Source: Cymbomonas tetramitiformis
Lineage: Eukaryota; Chlorophyta; Pyramimonadophyceae; Pyramimonadales; Pyramimonadaceae
Direction: 5' to 3'
Assembly: GCA_001247695.2 (NCBI GenBank)
Contig: LGRX02012464.1
Span: 1 to 15,114 of the forward strand
DNA length: 15,114 nt
The notes under the pieces were generated by a model. That model searched no databases, was not told where the DNA came from, and saw only the letters and a program-made list of their open reading frames with translations. Shown here piece by piece: positions 1 through 7,651 of the stretch. The position numbers were made by a program, and so were the translations under genes. Within the stretch, counting starts at the first letter, position 1. The number at the start of each line of letters is the position of its first letter.

Positions 1-3
1 CAG

Positions 4-59
4 CGGCTCATTATAAACCAGTCCGGAGATGAAGCGCATCCGACGGCTCATTATAAAGC
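4..59. repeat. Short direct repeat with 40-bp spacing
   Basis: The 14-base word CGGCTCATTATAAA occurs at 4-17 and again at 44-57. This looks like the last one and a half units of a 40-bp tandem repeat cut by the window edge. A third, weaker trace (GAGCCATTA) lies near 75. The TATAAA inside it is not taken as a promoter, because it belongs to the repeated word. Confidence 0.5.
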
Positions 60-433
60 TACATTTGGGAGGACGAGCCATTACCTACACTTAGCGCTTC
101 ACGCTGCCGCCCTGGTTCCCACTCTACCTGCTCCTGCACACTACTGCCGGATATCCCCCTGCGGGAGTGCATGCAGTGGCGGGCTGGCTGTCAGCACTCC
201 ATCGAGCAGGTCCGATGACGGCTCACAGCGAAGTGGTAAAGCCCTTGGACACTTCATCTATAAACTGAGTCGGATTTTGGGGCCCTCTGATCGCGAGAGA
301 CTCGAGGGGTCACCGCGTCATTCCTGGTGTCGAGCCGGTGTCTTTGCCATCTCTAAAAGGGGGAAAAGATCATTTAGGGCGCGCTCAAGTCAATAGTGGA
401 GATCAGAAATTTGTTGTGACAAACGTGCAAAGG
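60..433. other. Left flank, no gene recognised
   Basis: This stretch has balanced base composition, unlike the A/C-rich retroelement. I see no convincing coding frame, RNA gene or mobile-element end. The reading frame that opens at 338 only stays open because it runs into the 36-bp minisatellite. Confidence 0.5.
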
Positions 434-715
434 GTGACAAGACACTCCAATGACAACAAGCACGCGTGGGTGACAAGACACTCCAATGACAACAAGCACG
501 CGGGTGACAAGACACTCCTTAATGACAACAAGCGCGCATGGGTGACAAGACACTCCAATGACAACAAGCACGCTGCGGTGATAAGACATCTAATGACAAC
601 AAGCACGCTGCGGTGACAAGACACTAATGACAGCGCACGCGGGTGACAAGACACTCCAATGACAACAAGCACGCTGCAGTGAAGTGTGTAAGACAATTCA
701 TGACAAAGAAGCAAC
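434..715. repeat. 36-bp minisatellite, left block
   Basis: About eight tandem copies of a unit of roughly 36 bp begin with GTGACAAGACACTCC, at about 434, 470, 504, 542, 578, 613, 643 and 679. Spacings vary from 30 to 38 bp. Units end in AAGCACGCGTGG or AAGCACGCTGCG, so two end variants are mixed. The last unit (679-715) is degenerate. Because 36 is a multiple of three, the array gives spurious open frames on both strands. The same repeat in the same orientation continues at 14054. Confidence 0.92.
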
Positions 716-1090
716 AGCATGCACTTCTCGCGGAGCAGCCTGAGCGTGCCACCTAGTCCGAGCCGCGGACCTAAAAGTAATTTTCAAAAATGTAATTTTC
801 CTACTAACTGTGCTCACAAGACATGGTGAAGACGCCACATGGACCGCCACCGCGACAACAAGACAGGCAGCACAACGACCACATGCAGATTTGGCCCGCC
901 TGCCCTCTCCTTGCACAGCAAACGATGAAAGACACGGCCCTAACGGATTCCTGTGCCGCAGGGCCTGAGCGGAAGCGGCGCGAACGAGGAGTCCCTCACT
1001 GCACAAACACGGTCAAAACCTTCTTCAGCCCCAACAGCAAACCAGGTCTACACCACTTACAGCCCTCTAAAAGCCCCGCAAACTTCCACC
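716..1090 (+). other. Presumed 5' leader of the retroelement
   Basis: This is the stretch between the degenerate last minisatellite unit and the first well-placed ATG at 1091. It includes a short A/T-rich patch (about 774-805) in which AATTTTC recurs. The frame of ORF1 is open upstream to about 953, but no ATG precedes 1091 in that frame. No promoter motif is identifiable. Confidence 0.4.
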
Positions 1091-1738
1091 ATGGCCATCA
1101 CCAGAAACCACCCAAGACGCACGGCCACGCCAATGGAAACTTCGCCCATCCCAGCGAACGCCTCCCCGGTAGGCGCATCTCAGGGACTCCCTACGGTCCA
1201 TAATATGGAATCGTACTCACCATCCAGTAAATCGGAAAGCCCCATCCAATCCGACTCCGGGCTGAGCGACAGCCAAGCCCCGACCTCCGCCTTTGAACCG
1301 GAAGAGAATATGGAGGAATTCAACACGCCAGAAACCAAACTCCCGGATAGGGAGGAGGGAGAAATCCCTGAAGTCGACTTGCGAGCAAAACTCAATGCTC
1401 GTAAGTCGCACAGCTCCCGAGGGGAACAACCGCATCTGAAAAAGGTCCGCTTCGAGCAAGCGGCAGAAGAAAAACGCAAAAAAACAAAACCAACAAAAAA
1501 TCAAATCGGGCACGCCGGCACAGCCGGCCCCCGTACTGGGAACCCTGAGGGGAATCCACCCAGTCAAGAGGGACAAGTCCCAACGAAGCAACTCGTTGAG
1601 GCAATCCACCGCACCCTACCAGACCTGCGGGAGGTGACAAACGCCCCGCAGGGGGACATCCCACCCATCAGCAGCACACTGCGCAAAATCGCCAGGGTCC
1701 TCGGGAAGGAACAAAAGGAAGGAGCAAAACCCAGGTGA
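1091..1738 (+). pseudogene. ORF1 N-terminal segment (gag-like, disordered)
   Basis: I chose the ATG at 1091 because its context, CCACCATGG, is a strong eukaryotic start and no earlier in-frame ATG exists. The product is about 215 residues, rich in Pro, Ser, Thr, Glu and Lys, with an acidic stretch near 1300-1380 and a basic stretch (KRKKTKPTKN) near 1470-1500. It looks like a disordered, possibly RNA-binding gag N-terminus, but no domain is recognised. The frame ends in TGA at 1736-1738. The next frame (+1) takes over at about 1731-1734, so this is the first piece of a longer ORF1 rather than a whole protein. The switch lies in an AAAACCC run. Confidence 0.6.
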
Positions 1739-3720
1739 CGACCACGAAGACAAAATCAAAAAAATCATAAGCAAGTGGTACACCGACAAGAGGGCAGTGG
1801 TTCTAGCGGAGGACCCAGCCTCCATCGAGTTCAAGTTGGGACTCCCGGTGGAGGAGGACGACGACTAGAGATCAGCACACGTCAGGGCTGTCACTGGAAG
1901 CGACCTCCCACTGCGAGACACCACCCCGGTTGGCCTACCACTGCGCGGGCTGCCACAAATCAAACTGGTTGACCTAGACGAATCAGTCAAGAAAGCAGTC
2001 AAGTACCTGAGGTACCTGAACGCGCTCCTCAAAGAAATCTCGGGGCAACCCTACGTCCAGTTCTTTGACTTTCAGAATACCCACGTCTGGCTACACCCTC
2101 ACGGGGGAGTAGCACACATCGACGTCGCGTTCCAGCAGCAAGAGTACGCGCTACTGCTCCTGTTCCACACTGCGTTCAAGCTCCCGCTCCGAGCACTACG
2201 CCAACCGCACCAGACCTTTTCAATCAAACAAAAGGTCATCCCCTGTGCCTTTGTGCGGCCACCCTGGAAGCCGACAGTCGGGCCGCCATCGCTCAGATGT
2301 CTGCTGGTCCATGGACCCGGGCTACGGGGACAGACCATCCAGGACCTGGCCGACAAACTGGCCACCGAGGTCTTGGTGAACGAGGAGGGGAGGCAACGCC
2401 TCGGGCAGCTGGTCGACAGGATCAGGAAAGGCTCCAACAGGGAGTCCCCTCACGACGCGGCGCTCCGAGAGGTAGTGCTCCTGGAAGCGGTCTCCAGAGA
2501 GGCAGCAGAACAGATCATCAACAACCCGTACGAGTGGGGAACCCACACAGAGGTCTGCTGGCTCCCAAGCAAGGCCTTGGGTGAGGAGGCCACGAGGCGG
2601 GAGGTTGCCGTGGTGGACTACGACCAGCAGCTTTTGGTGGACCACCGCCATCATATGGTCGCAGCCATAACATCGCATATGACGAAAATCACTGCCACCA
2701 CCACGAAACTTTGCAGCATGGAAGACATCTTCCAGCTACACGTGGGAACCAGACACTGGCCACCATCATCGTACGCAGACCCGGCCTCCCTCCTACAATG
2801 GAAGAGGAACAGGGGCACCAAAACGGTGAACTTCTATGCGAGGTTCACCGACAAGGCGTACGAGACACTCCTAGTCACAGGTAAGCAAACCGTACGGGTG
2901 CAGGCAGGGGTCAACGAGCAGGGAAAGCATATCGAGGTCCCGGTGGTCATCGAGGTGGGACAGTGGAGCGAGAAGGGCTCCCGCCCCTCAATCAACAGGC
3001 AGCCAAACAGCAGCGGACCCACTGACCATCTTACGAAGGCAGCAGAGGAGGCCATCGCAAAGGTTGAGGAAAGAGCGGTGAACCTCATCCAGCAGGGAGC
3101 GGCCGCGACAGGAGGGGCCACGCCTGAAACCAAAGAACTCCTCAAGTCCATCAACGATCAACTGAGTAAGTGGGGCGAGGCTGAGCCGGTGACGGCGGCG
3201 GACCTGGGCAAACTGCATGAGCAGCAGGAGGTCAGTGCGGATACCAGGGAACTCAAGAGGGGGAGCACTACATCTCGTATGCCGAGACAGCGAGGGCTAT
3301 GGTGGACACCTTTGTCGGCCTGGCAATGACGACGGCCCCCGCGGCTCCTGCCCCGCAGACGGGCGTCAGAGCAGCCAGCAGGACGAATCAGAGCACAGCA
3401 GGCAGCCCCCTTCCCGCCCGCCCTTCACCAGGAATCAAGGCCCCCACCTGTGCCCGCTAACGACGAGTACAGGGGCATCCCGTATATGGGCAGAAAAACA
3501 GAGACAGAGCCACCGGCCAAAAGGCAGGCGGTGACGGCGGCCCGGAGGGTGGAGGACGAGAAGACCTCACCCCCACAAGGGAACGAGAGCGGCAAGGTCA
3601 TCATGAGAAAGGTGAGATGCCCAGCCCAGACATACCTCAATCACCAACCAGCAGTGAGCACCAACCAAACAGAAATTATCGACACGATCACACTGACACG
3701 AAGGTGGGGGGGGGACTGTT
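1734..3720 (+). pseudogene. ORF1 body (gag-like protein), split across frames
   Basis: Frame 3 continues ORF1 from 1734 to about 3260, broken only by a TAG at 1866-1868. The protein is globular-looking at 1970-2250, with alternating hydrophobic residues (WLHPHGGVAHIDVAF) that could be an RRM-like gag fold. A helical, charged part follows at 2310-3240. At a G run (3258-3263) the frame moves to frame 2 (3263-3445: EHYISYAET and a Pro/Ala linker). At a C run near 3440-3445 it returns to frame 3 and runs on through a basic tail. No CCHC knuckle is visible. The position upstream of the enzymatic ORF is as expected for ORF1/gag in LINEs; the function is inferred from position only. Confidence 0.6.
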
Positions 3721-3729
3721 GGCCAACAA

Positions 3730-3843
3730 CCCTTGCCTATTTCACTTGCCTTCACCTAATACACACCCTGTACGATAACTTCCTAACTATAACCTGTGCC
3801 ATTACAACTGCTCACAACACAATTGCTCACCACTCTTCTCACA
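3730..3843 (+). repeat. Direct repeat copy 1 (114 bp)
   Basis: It begins CCCTTGCCTATTTCACTTGC and ends TTCTCACA. It matches 3955-4068 with scattered substitutions and no net indel; the offset is 225 bp, which is 75 codons. Confidence 0.85.
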
Positions 3844-3954
3844 ACATTGCTGAGCATGACCACGTGCCTGAGCGACAAACCCACCTTCTCGAAGTAATAG
3901 ATAATGGCAACACTATCACTCCGTGTACTTGCTCAAAATTACACCTGCAAAATG

Positions 3955-4068
3955 CCCTTGCCTATTTCACTTGCCTTCACCTGATACACACCCTGTACAA
4001 TAACTTCCAAACTGTAACTTGTGGCATTACAGCTACTCACAATAAAATTTCTCACCACTCTTCTCACA
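3955..4068 (+). repeat. Direct repeat copy 2 (114 bp)
   Basis: This is the partner of 3730-3843. The 111-bp spacer between the copies shows no further copy. The reading frame is the same in both copies. Confidence 0.85.
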
Positions 4069-4271
4069 GAGCAAACACCACCAAGAACACTCACTACAGT
4101 CTTCGAAGCATAACCATTATTCTCCTATGCGTGGCGCCAGTCCACAGCGAGCACCCCAGCCAGTCGCAAGATGCATTACCAGTTAGCCAGTGTCGCTATG
4201 CATTACCAGCAATAAATAACACACCACACTTTCATGCAACATGGCACACGGAAATTTCTATGCTCCCGTAG

Positions 4272-4754
4272 CACACCTGCGCACATGCTAACAAACCGGA
4301 TAACGAGTCCAGTAACACCCACCATGAATACCGGAAACACAACTTAATTGCGGCCCACCCCGAGTTCGCGCCAACCTTTCACAACAACGGAATAACACAA
4401 ATAAACATACACACCAAAAAGGTGATACACAACACACAAAGTTGCAACAACGTAGGGGCAAACCCTACCGAAACCCTAATGCCGGGAGGCACAAAAGCCT
4501 GCACACAGCCCACGATACCAAGTGGGGCGACAAAAAACTCCGGGAAATTGCTTGAGAAGGTATGGAAACACGGTGCACAAACAATGGTGACATGCCGGCA
4601 CCATTCGACCACAAGCGAATTCCCAAAAATGCTCCACGTTAAAACAAAAAAATTCGAAATACAACATGAAATGCCGAGATATTTTTACACAATGACGATA
4701 CAAGCCACCAAAAATGAACCCCACCCAGACAGGACCATTAGGGGCGTTACATAA
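4272..4754 (+). pseudogene. Unrecognised open region of the element
   Basis: Frame 3 stays open after the TAG at 4269 up to TAA TGA at 4752-4757, about 160 codons. The product is basic and rich in His, Thr, Asn and Lys, with a better-looking C-terminal part (KLLEKVWKHGAQTMVTC, then HVKTKKFEIQHEMPRYFYT). No family is recognised. Frame 1 is also largely open at the very end, so the double stop may not be the natural terminus. Confidence 0.4.
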
Positions 4755-4757
4755 TGA

Positions 4758-5321
4758 GTTTTAGGGCAATGTAACGATGCAACCACAAACTCGACACCAA
4801 GGCAAACCGAACAAAACAGCTCACAACGGGCACAACACAACACAACCAGACCAAGACAGGCCTCCACACTAGCCACGACCTCCCTGCTCCTGATGCTGCT
4901 AGCGTCGGTGCCCCTGGGGATGACAAACCGAGGTCACAAACAGACAACAGACAGCAGCAGGCACAACAAAAAAACGCGAAACCGCAAATACAGAAGAAAC
5001 ATAACCAACGCAAACAGGGCAACGAGGCAACACACCCAACCACCCCATGGTTACAAACCGCTCAGGCTAATTACCCGTAACGGCAAACACATGTTTATTA
5101 GAACAAGAAAACCGGAACATGTTGTAACCACTATAAGGGAAGGCAACCCAACAAAAGGTAAGGCGCTTATGCGAATGATTAGAAGAAGAGTTGCGACACA
5201 AACCCGACACCGAACGGCGAATATGACAGGAGGGGGGAGTCAAGGGGAAATGGAAAACTACCCATTTGACACCACCACACAAGGATTGTTCGCAGACAAG
5301 GGCCAACTGAACCTGCACTAG
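4758..5321 (+). pseudogene. Basic region preceding the cysteine protease
   Basis: Frame 3 is open from 4758 to the TAG at 5319-5321. The part from about 5040 is the most convincing: HMFIRTRKPEHV, then GKALMRMIRRRVA, a strongly Arg/Lys-rich segment that may bind nucleic acid. Before 5040, frame 2 is equally open and Gln/Lys-rich, so the true frame there is uncertain. A hydrophobic run near 4878-4912 (LLLMLLASVPLG) resembles a signal peptide only if frame 3 is right. Read through the TAG, the region is continuous with the protease domain and is probably its N-terminal extension. Confidence 0.45.
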
Positions 5322-6104
5322 GTCGTGCATGCCCAGACACTCTATGAGGACAACCCGATGGCCCCGCTCATAGTGGGAACAATGAGGGAAGACCTAAAAC
5401 CAGGCGACTCCAGCAAGCCATACACAACAAGGGCACTAAAATTGCTTCAGGGCTCCCTAAGCTTTTGCATACCGGTATGCGATGGCAAGCACTGGAGAGT
5501 GATATTGGCTGGCCCAAACAAAAGGAACGGGAAATTTAAACTTTGGGCATACGACTCCTCAAACAGCAAAACTACTGCAACAAAACGCAATACCCACAGA
5601 CTGATAACGGAAATGGCAACCTGGGCGTAACATTTGACCAAAAAACTCAAAAAGAACGTAGCAGCGGAACCAAAGCGAACGAGACCAGCACAGATGTGGG
5701 GTGTGGGTCCTTATGGCCATAAGGGCGTGGATGCACTACCAAAAAACAAACCCAGAAGGACATTGGCCAACCCACTTCAGCGAAGCGGTTAGCAAGTGGG
5801 GAAGCACGAACAAGGCAACGATACTTAGCTATAGGCGGTCGATAAGAGAACCGGTGAAAGCACAAATGAGAAAAATTGCGGAACACCGGCGGCCCCCGGC
5901 AGGCAGCCGACAACACAAAGAGACCCACCAGGAAACCGGCAATAGCTCGCCAACCCAGTCGGAGGAACGGGAGGATGCACCACAAACACCAACAACCAGG
6001 CGGAAAGACTGCACGAAACAACCGGAAATATGGAAATGGCTCCACAGACTGGTTCCCGAGAAACAACCCGAAGGCAAGGGGGAACAAGACCTGCGAGACC
6101 CCTG
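5322..6104 (+). pseudogene. Ulp1/C48-like cysteine protease domain of the element
   Basis: The fold signature is a strand followed by HW (His at 5490, in FCIPVCDGKHWRVIL), then the catalytic Asp in AYDSS (Asp at 5553). After a gap comes a Cys-containing motif followed by a helix (WVLMAIRAW). That is the His-Asp-Cys order of Ulp1/SENP-type peptidases. The frame goes from 3 to 2 at a G run near 5622-5626. Frame 2 then reads STDVGC (Cys at 5702-5704), and frame 1 takes over as WVLMAIRAW. In frame 1 a Cys at 5695-5697 is an alternative nucleophile. The downstream part to about 6104 is hydrophilic linker. Such proteases occur in Dualen-type elements, presumably for polyprotein or host-protein cleavage (inference). 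The insert starts immediately after. Confidence 0.7.
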
Positions 6105-6162
6105 CAATTAACAAGGGGATTGCTGCCAATTAACAAGGGAACTGCTGCCAATTAACAAAGGG
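6105..6162. repeat. 22-bp tandem repeat at the left edge of the insert
   Basis: Three units start with CAATTAACAAGG at 6105, 6127 and 6149; the third is incomplete. On the minus strand each reads CCTTGTTAATTG followed by GCAG or CAG, which resembles a branch point plus 3' splice site. It lies exactly between the A/C-rich retroelement and the SET exon. Confidence 0.85.
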
Positions 6163-6168
6163 ACTCAC
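6163..6168 (-). promoter_or_regulatory. Splice donor (GTGAGT) ending the SET exon
   Basis: On the minus strand the exon ends ...GGCAACACG and is followed by GTGAGT, a consensus eukaryotic 5' splice site. It falls right after the conserved GN of the SET domain. Known SET domains continue here with an R-F-x-N-H-x-C motif, which is not found beyond the donor in this window. Confidence 0.65.
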
Positions 6169-6774
6169 CGTGTTGCCAAGGTCCGAGGAGTCAATGTACA
6201 AGCCTTGCTCCACTTTGGCGACGTAGGAGGAGGAGATCGCCGGATAAAGAGAGACCACACCAACGTACTCCATGACGAACTCCTCGGCCGCGAGGAGGAT
6301 CGGCTCAACGAACAGCACACAGAACGCCTTCACCGGTTTGCGGATGACCTCGACACGGTACTTAGGCCGACCGCGAAGACTGAGGTTGGGAACCCAACCT
6401 TTGTGGTAAAGCTTGTTCTTGCACTCGTTGAAGCAGTGAACTCCCCCATGAGCCTTGAGCAGACGCCACTGAGCGCTGTCGTACCCCTCGATGCGCAGCA
6501 TGAGCAACTCCTTCTCATAGTACTCCTCCTTCGACCGATACATAAACCGGTTCAGACTGTTTATGCAAGGAGCGCTAAGCCCATCCACGATCAGCCCGAG
6601 GGCAACGGCTATCGCTTTCGGCTTTATGAGAACGTTATGGCCCACCTCCCACTGCAACGTGGCGACGTCGATGTACTGACTGTCCCACCCTTCAGTTTCG
6701 GCCCTCTCCAAGAAGAACTCCAGGGTCTTGACCGAGACAGTGCCGCTCACGAGGTGGTACATGTTCTCAGTCAC
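6169..6774 (-). pseudogene. SET-domain protein, exon fragment (histone methyltransferase-like)
   Basis: The minus-strand frame is open for about 200 codons down to the splice donor at 6168; the first ATG is at 6762-6760. A Cys-containing pre-SET-like patch (CFNECKNK) is followed by RGRPKYRVEV, then EEFVMEYVG (EYVG at 6270-6259). Then come SSYVAK and LYIDSSDLGNT, ending at 6169. The EYVG and YID...GN motifs are typical of SET lysine methyltransferases. The glycines usual before the first motif, in a G-x-G that helps bind S-adenosylmethionine, read as Cys/Leu, and EYVGE reads EYVGV. The catalytic N-H-x-C half is missing, so this is a fragment. The upstream 110 residues are not recognised. The antisense + strand frame 6205-6840 is a shadow. 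Confidence 0.65.
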
Positions 6775-6853
6775 AGCGCCTTTGGAACTAGGCGAATGCT
6801 CGACAGCAGGTGCCGCAAGCGCTGGAGGAAGAGCGGGTGAGTCCTCGGCGCGT
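6751..6853. repeat. Inverted repeat, left arm
   Basis: The outer block AGGTGGTACATGTTCTC (6752-6768) and inner block GAGTCCTCG (6839-6847) pair with 6951-6967 and 6872-6880. Both pairs give the same centre (6859/6860). The arm between them is imperfectly matched, with GGAGGAAGAGCGGG also shared. Confidence 0.85.
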
Positions 6854-6865
6854 GAGACCCGCTCG

Positions 6866-6968
6866 CAACGGCGAGGACTCCACCCCCGCTCTTCCTCCGA
6901 GCGCGAGCTTTGGCATGGAGCCGCCAGCTGGATTCAAAGCGCGAGGCGAAGAGAACATGTACCACCTG
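6866..6968. repeat. Inverted repeat, right arm
   Basis: This arm is the reverse complement of 6751-6853, perfect at both ends and diverged in the middle. The arms enclose a loop of roughly 24 bases (6848-6871). Confidence 0.85.
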
Positions 6969-7105
6969 TTTGGCGGCCGCTGGTGATCAAGACCTGGGAT
7001 AACTGGAAGGCGCGAGTGGGACGATCCCGACCCTATCGGCGTCACTCACGGTCTGCGATGGGAGGTGAAAGACCCTGATTCTCATAAAGCACAGCGGCTT
7101 CCAAC
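6951..7105 (+). pseudogene. Second, diverged copy of the SET-gene 5' part
   Basis: On the + strand the sequence reads ENMYHL, then VIKTW, then a DPIGVT...WEV block in a shifted frame. This parallels ENMYHL, SVKTL and YIDVA...WEV of the minus-strand SET exon. The shared word TTCTCATAAAGC (7079-7090) extends the match. A TGA (6985-6987) and at least one frame shift break it. Two copies of the same gene start therefore face away from the palindrome centre. Similarity fades after about 7105. Confidence 0.6.
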
Positions 7106-7497
7106 TCCGTGCCTCCCGACGTCGTGGTTCAGCTGCGCTCGTAAGAAAGCGGTGAACAGAACATGTCGATCGAAGGAGAATACTATGAGAAGGGTTAACC
7201 TCATCTCTTTCAGCATCGATACAATACGTCCTCGCTGCTTCAATATAATGCTTGCTCACGAGATGCAAAATAACTTTCCACAAGGACAGTTTCCATTAGA
7301 TTCTTATGACTCAAGTGTGTTGTTGAGCCGATCTTACCGCGACGCATTTAGTGCATGGAGATAACGTTGATAATCTCTTTTATGAAGAAAGATCTCCTCT
7401 CATCAAGCATCTCAGTTGGCAGCACGTAATCCAGATGGCGTGATCAGTGCGCCGGCAATGTTGAGCCACGAGAGAAAGGAAGGGATAGGAAACAAAC

Positions 7498-7651
7498 TGA
7501 CACAACACCCGGAAGACTCCTAGGAGCAGTGGGAAAAGATACACGACACTTAGGAGAACACACCGGAAAGGGAACAACAACCCCATGAATGTCCACCCCC
7601 CCTCACGGAACCAAAAATATAGGAGAGGACCGCCTACATATGCTAACCTAG
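7498..7651 (+). other. Linker region upstream of the AP endonuclease
   Basis: Frame 1 is open here without stops and encodes a basic peptide (RKTPRSSGKRY...). Frame 3 is also open apart from TAGs at 7521, 7551 and 7620. Either could join the endonuclease frame (frame 2) near 7640-7652. An ATG lies at 7640, but a TAG at 7649 follows it in frame 2. The start of ORF2 is therefore not settled. Confidence 0.4.

Larger units (their letters stand above)
3716..4271 (+). pseudogene. Unrecognised open region containing an internal 114-bp duplication
   Basis: Frame 3 stays open from 3450 to the TAG at 4269-4271. From about 3716 the composition changes: it becomes C/T/A-rich and G-poor, encoding many His, Thr, Asn and Leu. 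Staying open for about 185 codons in such stop-prone DNA suggests coding, but no domain is recognised. Two copies of a block encoding LAYFTCLHLIHTLY lie 225 bp apart, in frame. It could instead be a non-coding spacer between ORFs that has been duplicated. Confidence 0.35.
6105..7470. other. Foreign segment inside the retroelement
   Basis: Base composition turns from A/C-rich and T-poor to balanced at about 6105, and back at about 7465-7480. The segment separates the cysteine protease from the AP endonuclease of the same element and carries antisense SET-domain sequence. No target-site duplication is obvious at the edges, so the mechanism is open: insertion, rearrangement, or joining of two element pieces. 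The part 7106-7470 holds no recognisable gene; the + strand frame 7065-7364 is open but featureless. Confidence 0.6.

Noticed and set aside
250..266. TATA-like words (also at 12 and 52) as promoters
   Set aside because: No initiator or coding region follows, and two of the three belong to a direct repeat.
1730..1738. CCC AGG TGA as a programmed +1 frameshift site
   Set aside because: The layout is suggestive, but one extra A or C in the AAAACCC run explains it equally, and similar breaks recur throughout.
5628..5630. TAA as an internal nonsense codon in the protease
   Set aside because: Frame 2 takes over just before it at a G run and stays open to the Cys motif, so this is a frame change rather than a nonsense change.
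6205..6840. Plus-strand open frame of 211 codons
   Set aside because: It is antisense to the SET exon, which carries recognisable motifs and ends at a splice donor.
7383..7651. In-frame TAGs at 7521, 7551, 7620 and 7649 as extra support for UAG reassignment
   Set aside because: Frame 1 is open without stops over 7501-7666, so the coding frame there is uncertain and these TAGs cannot be counted.
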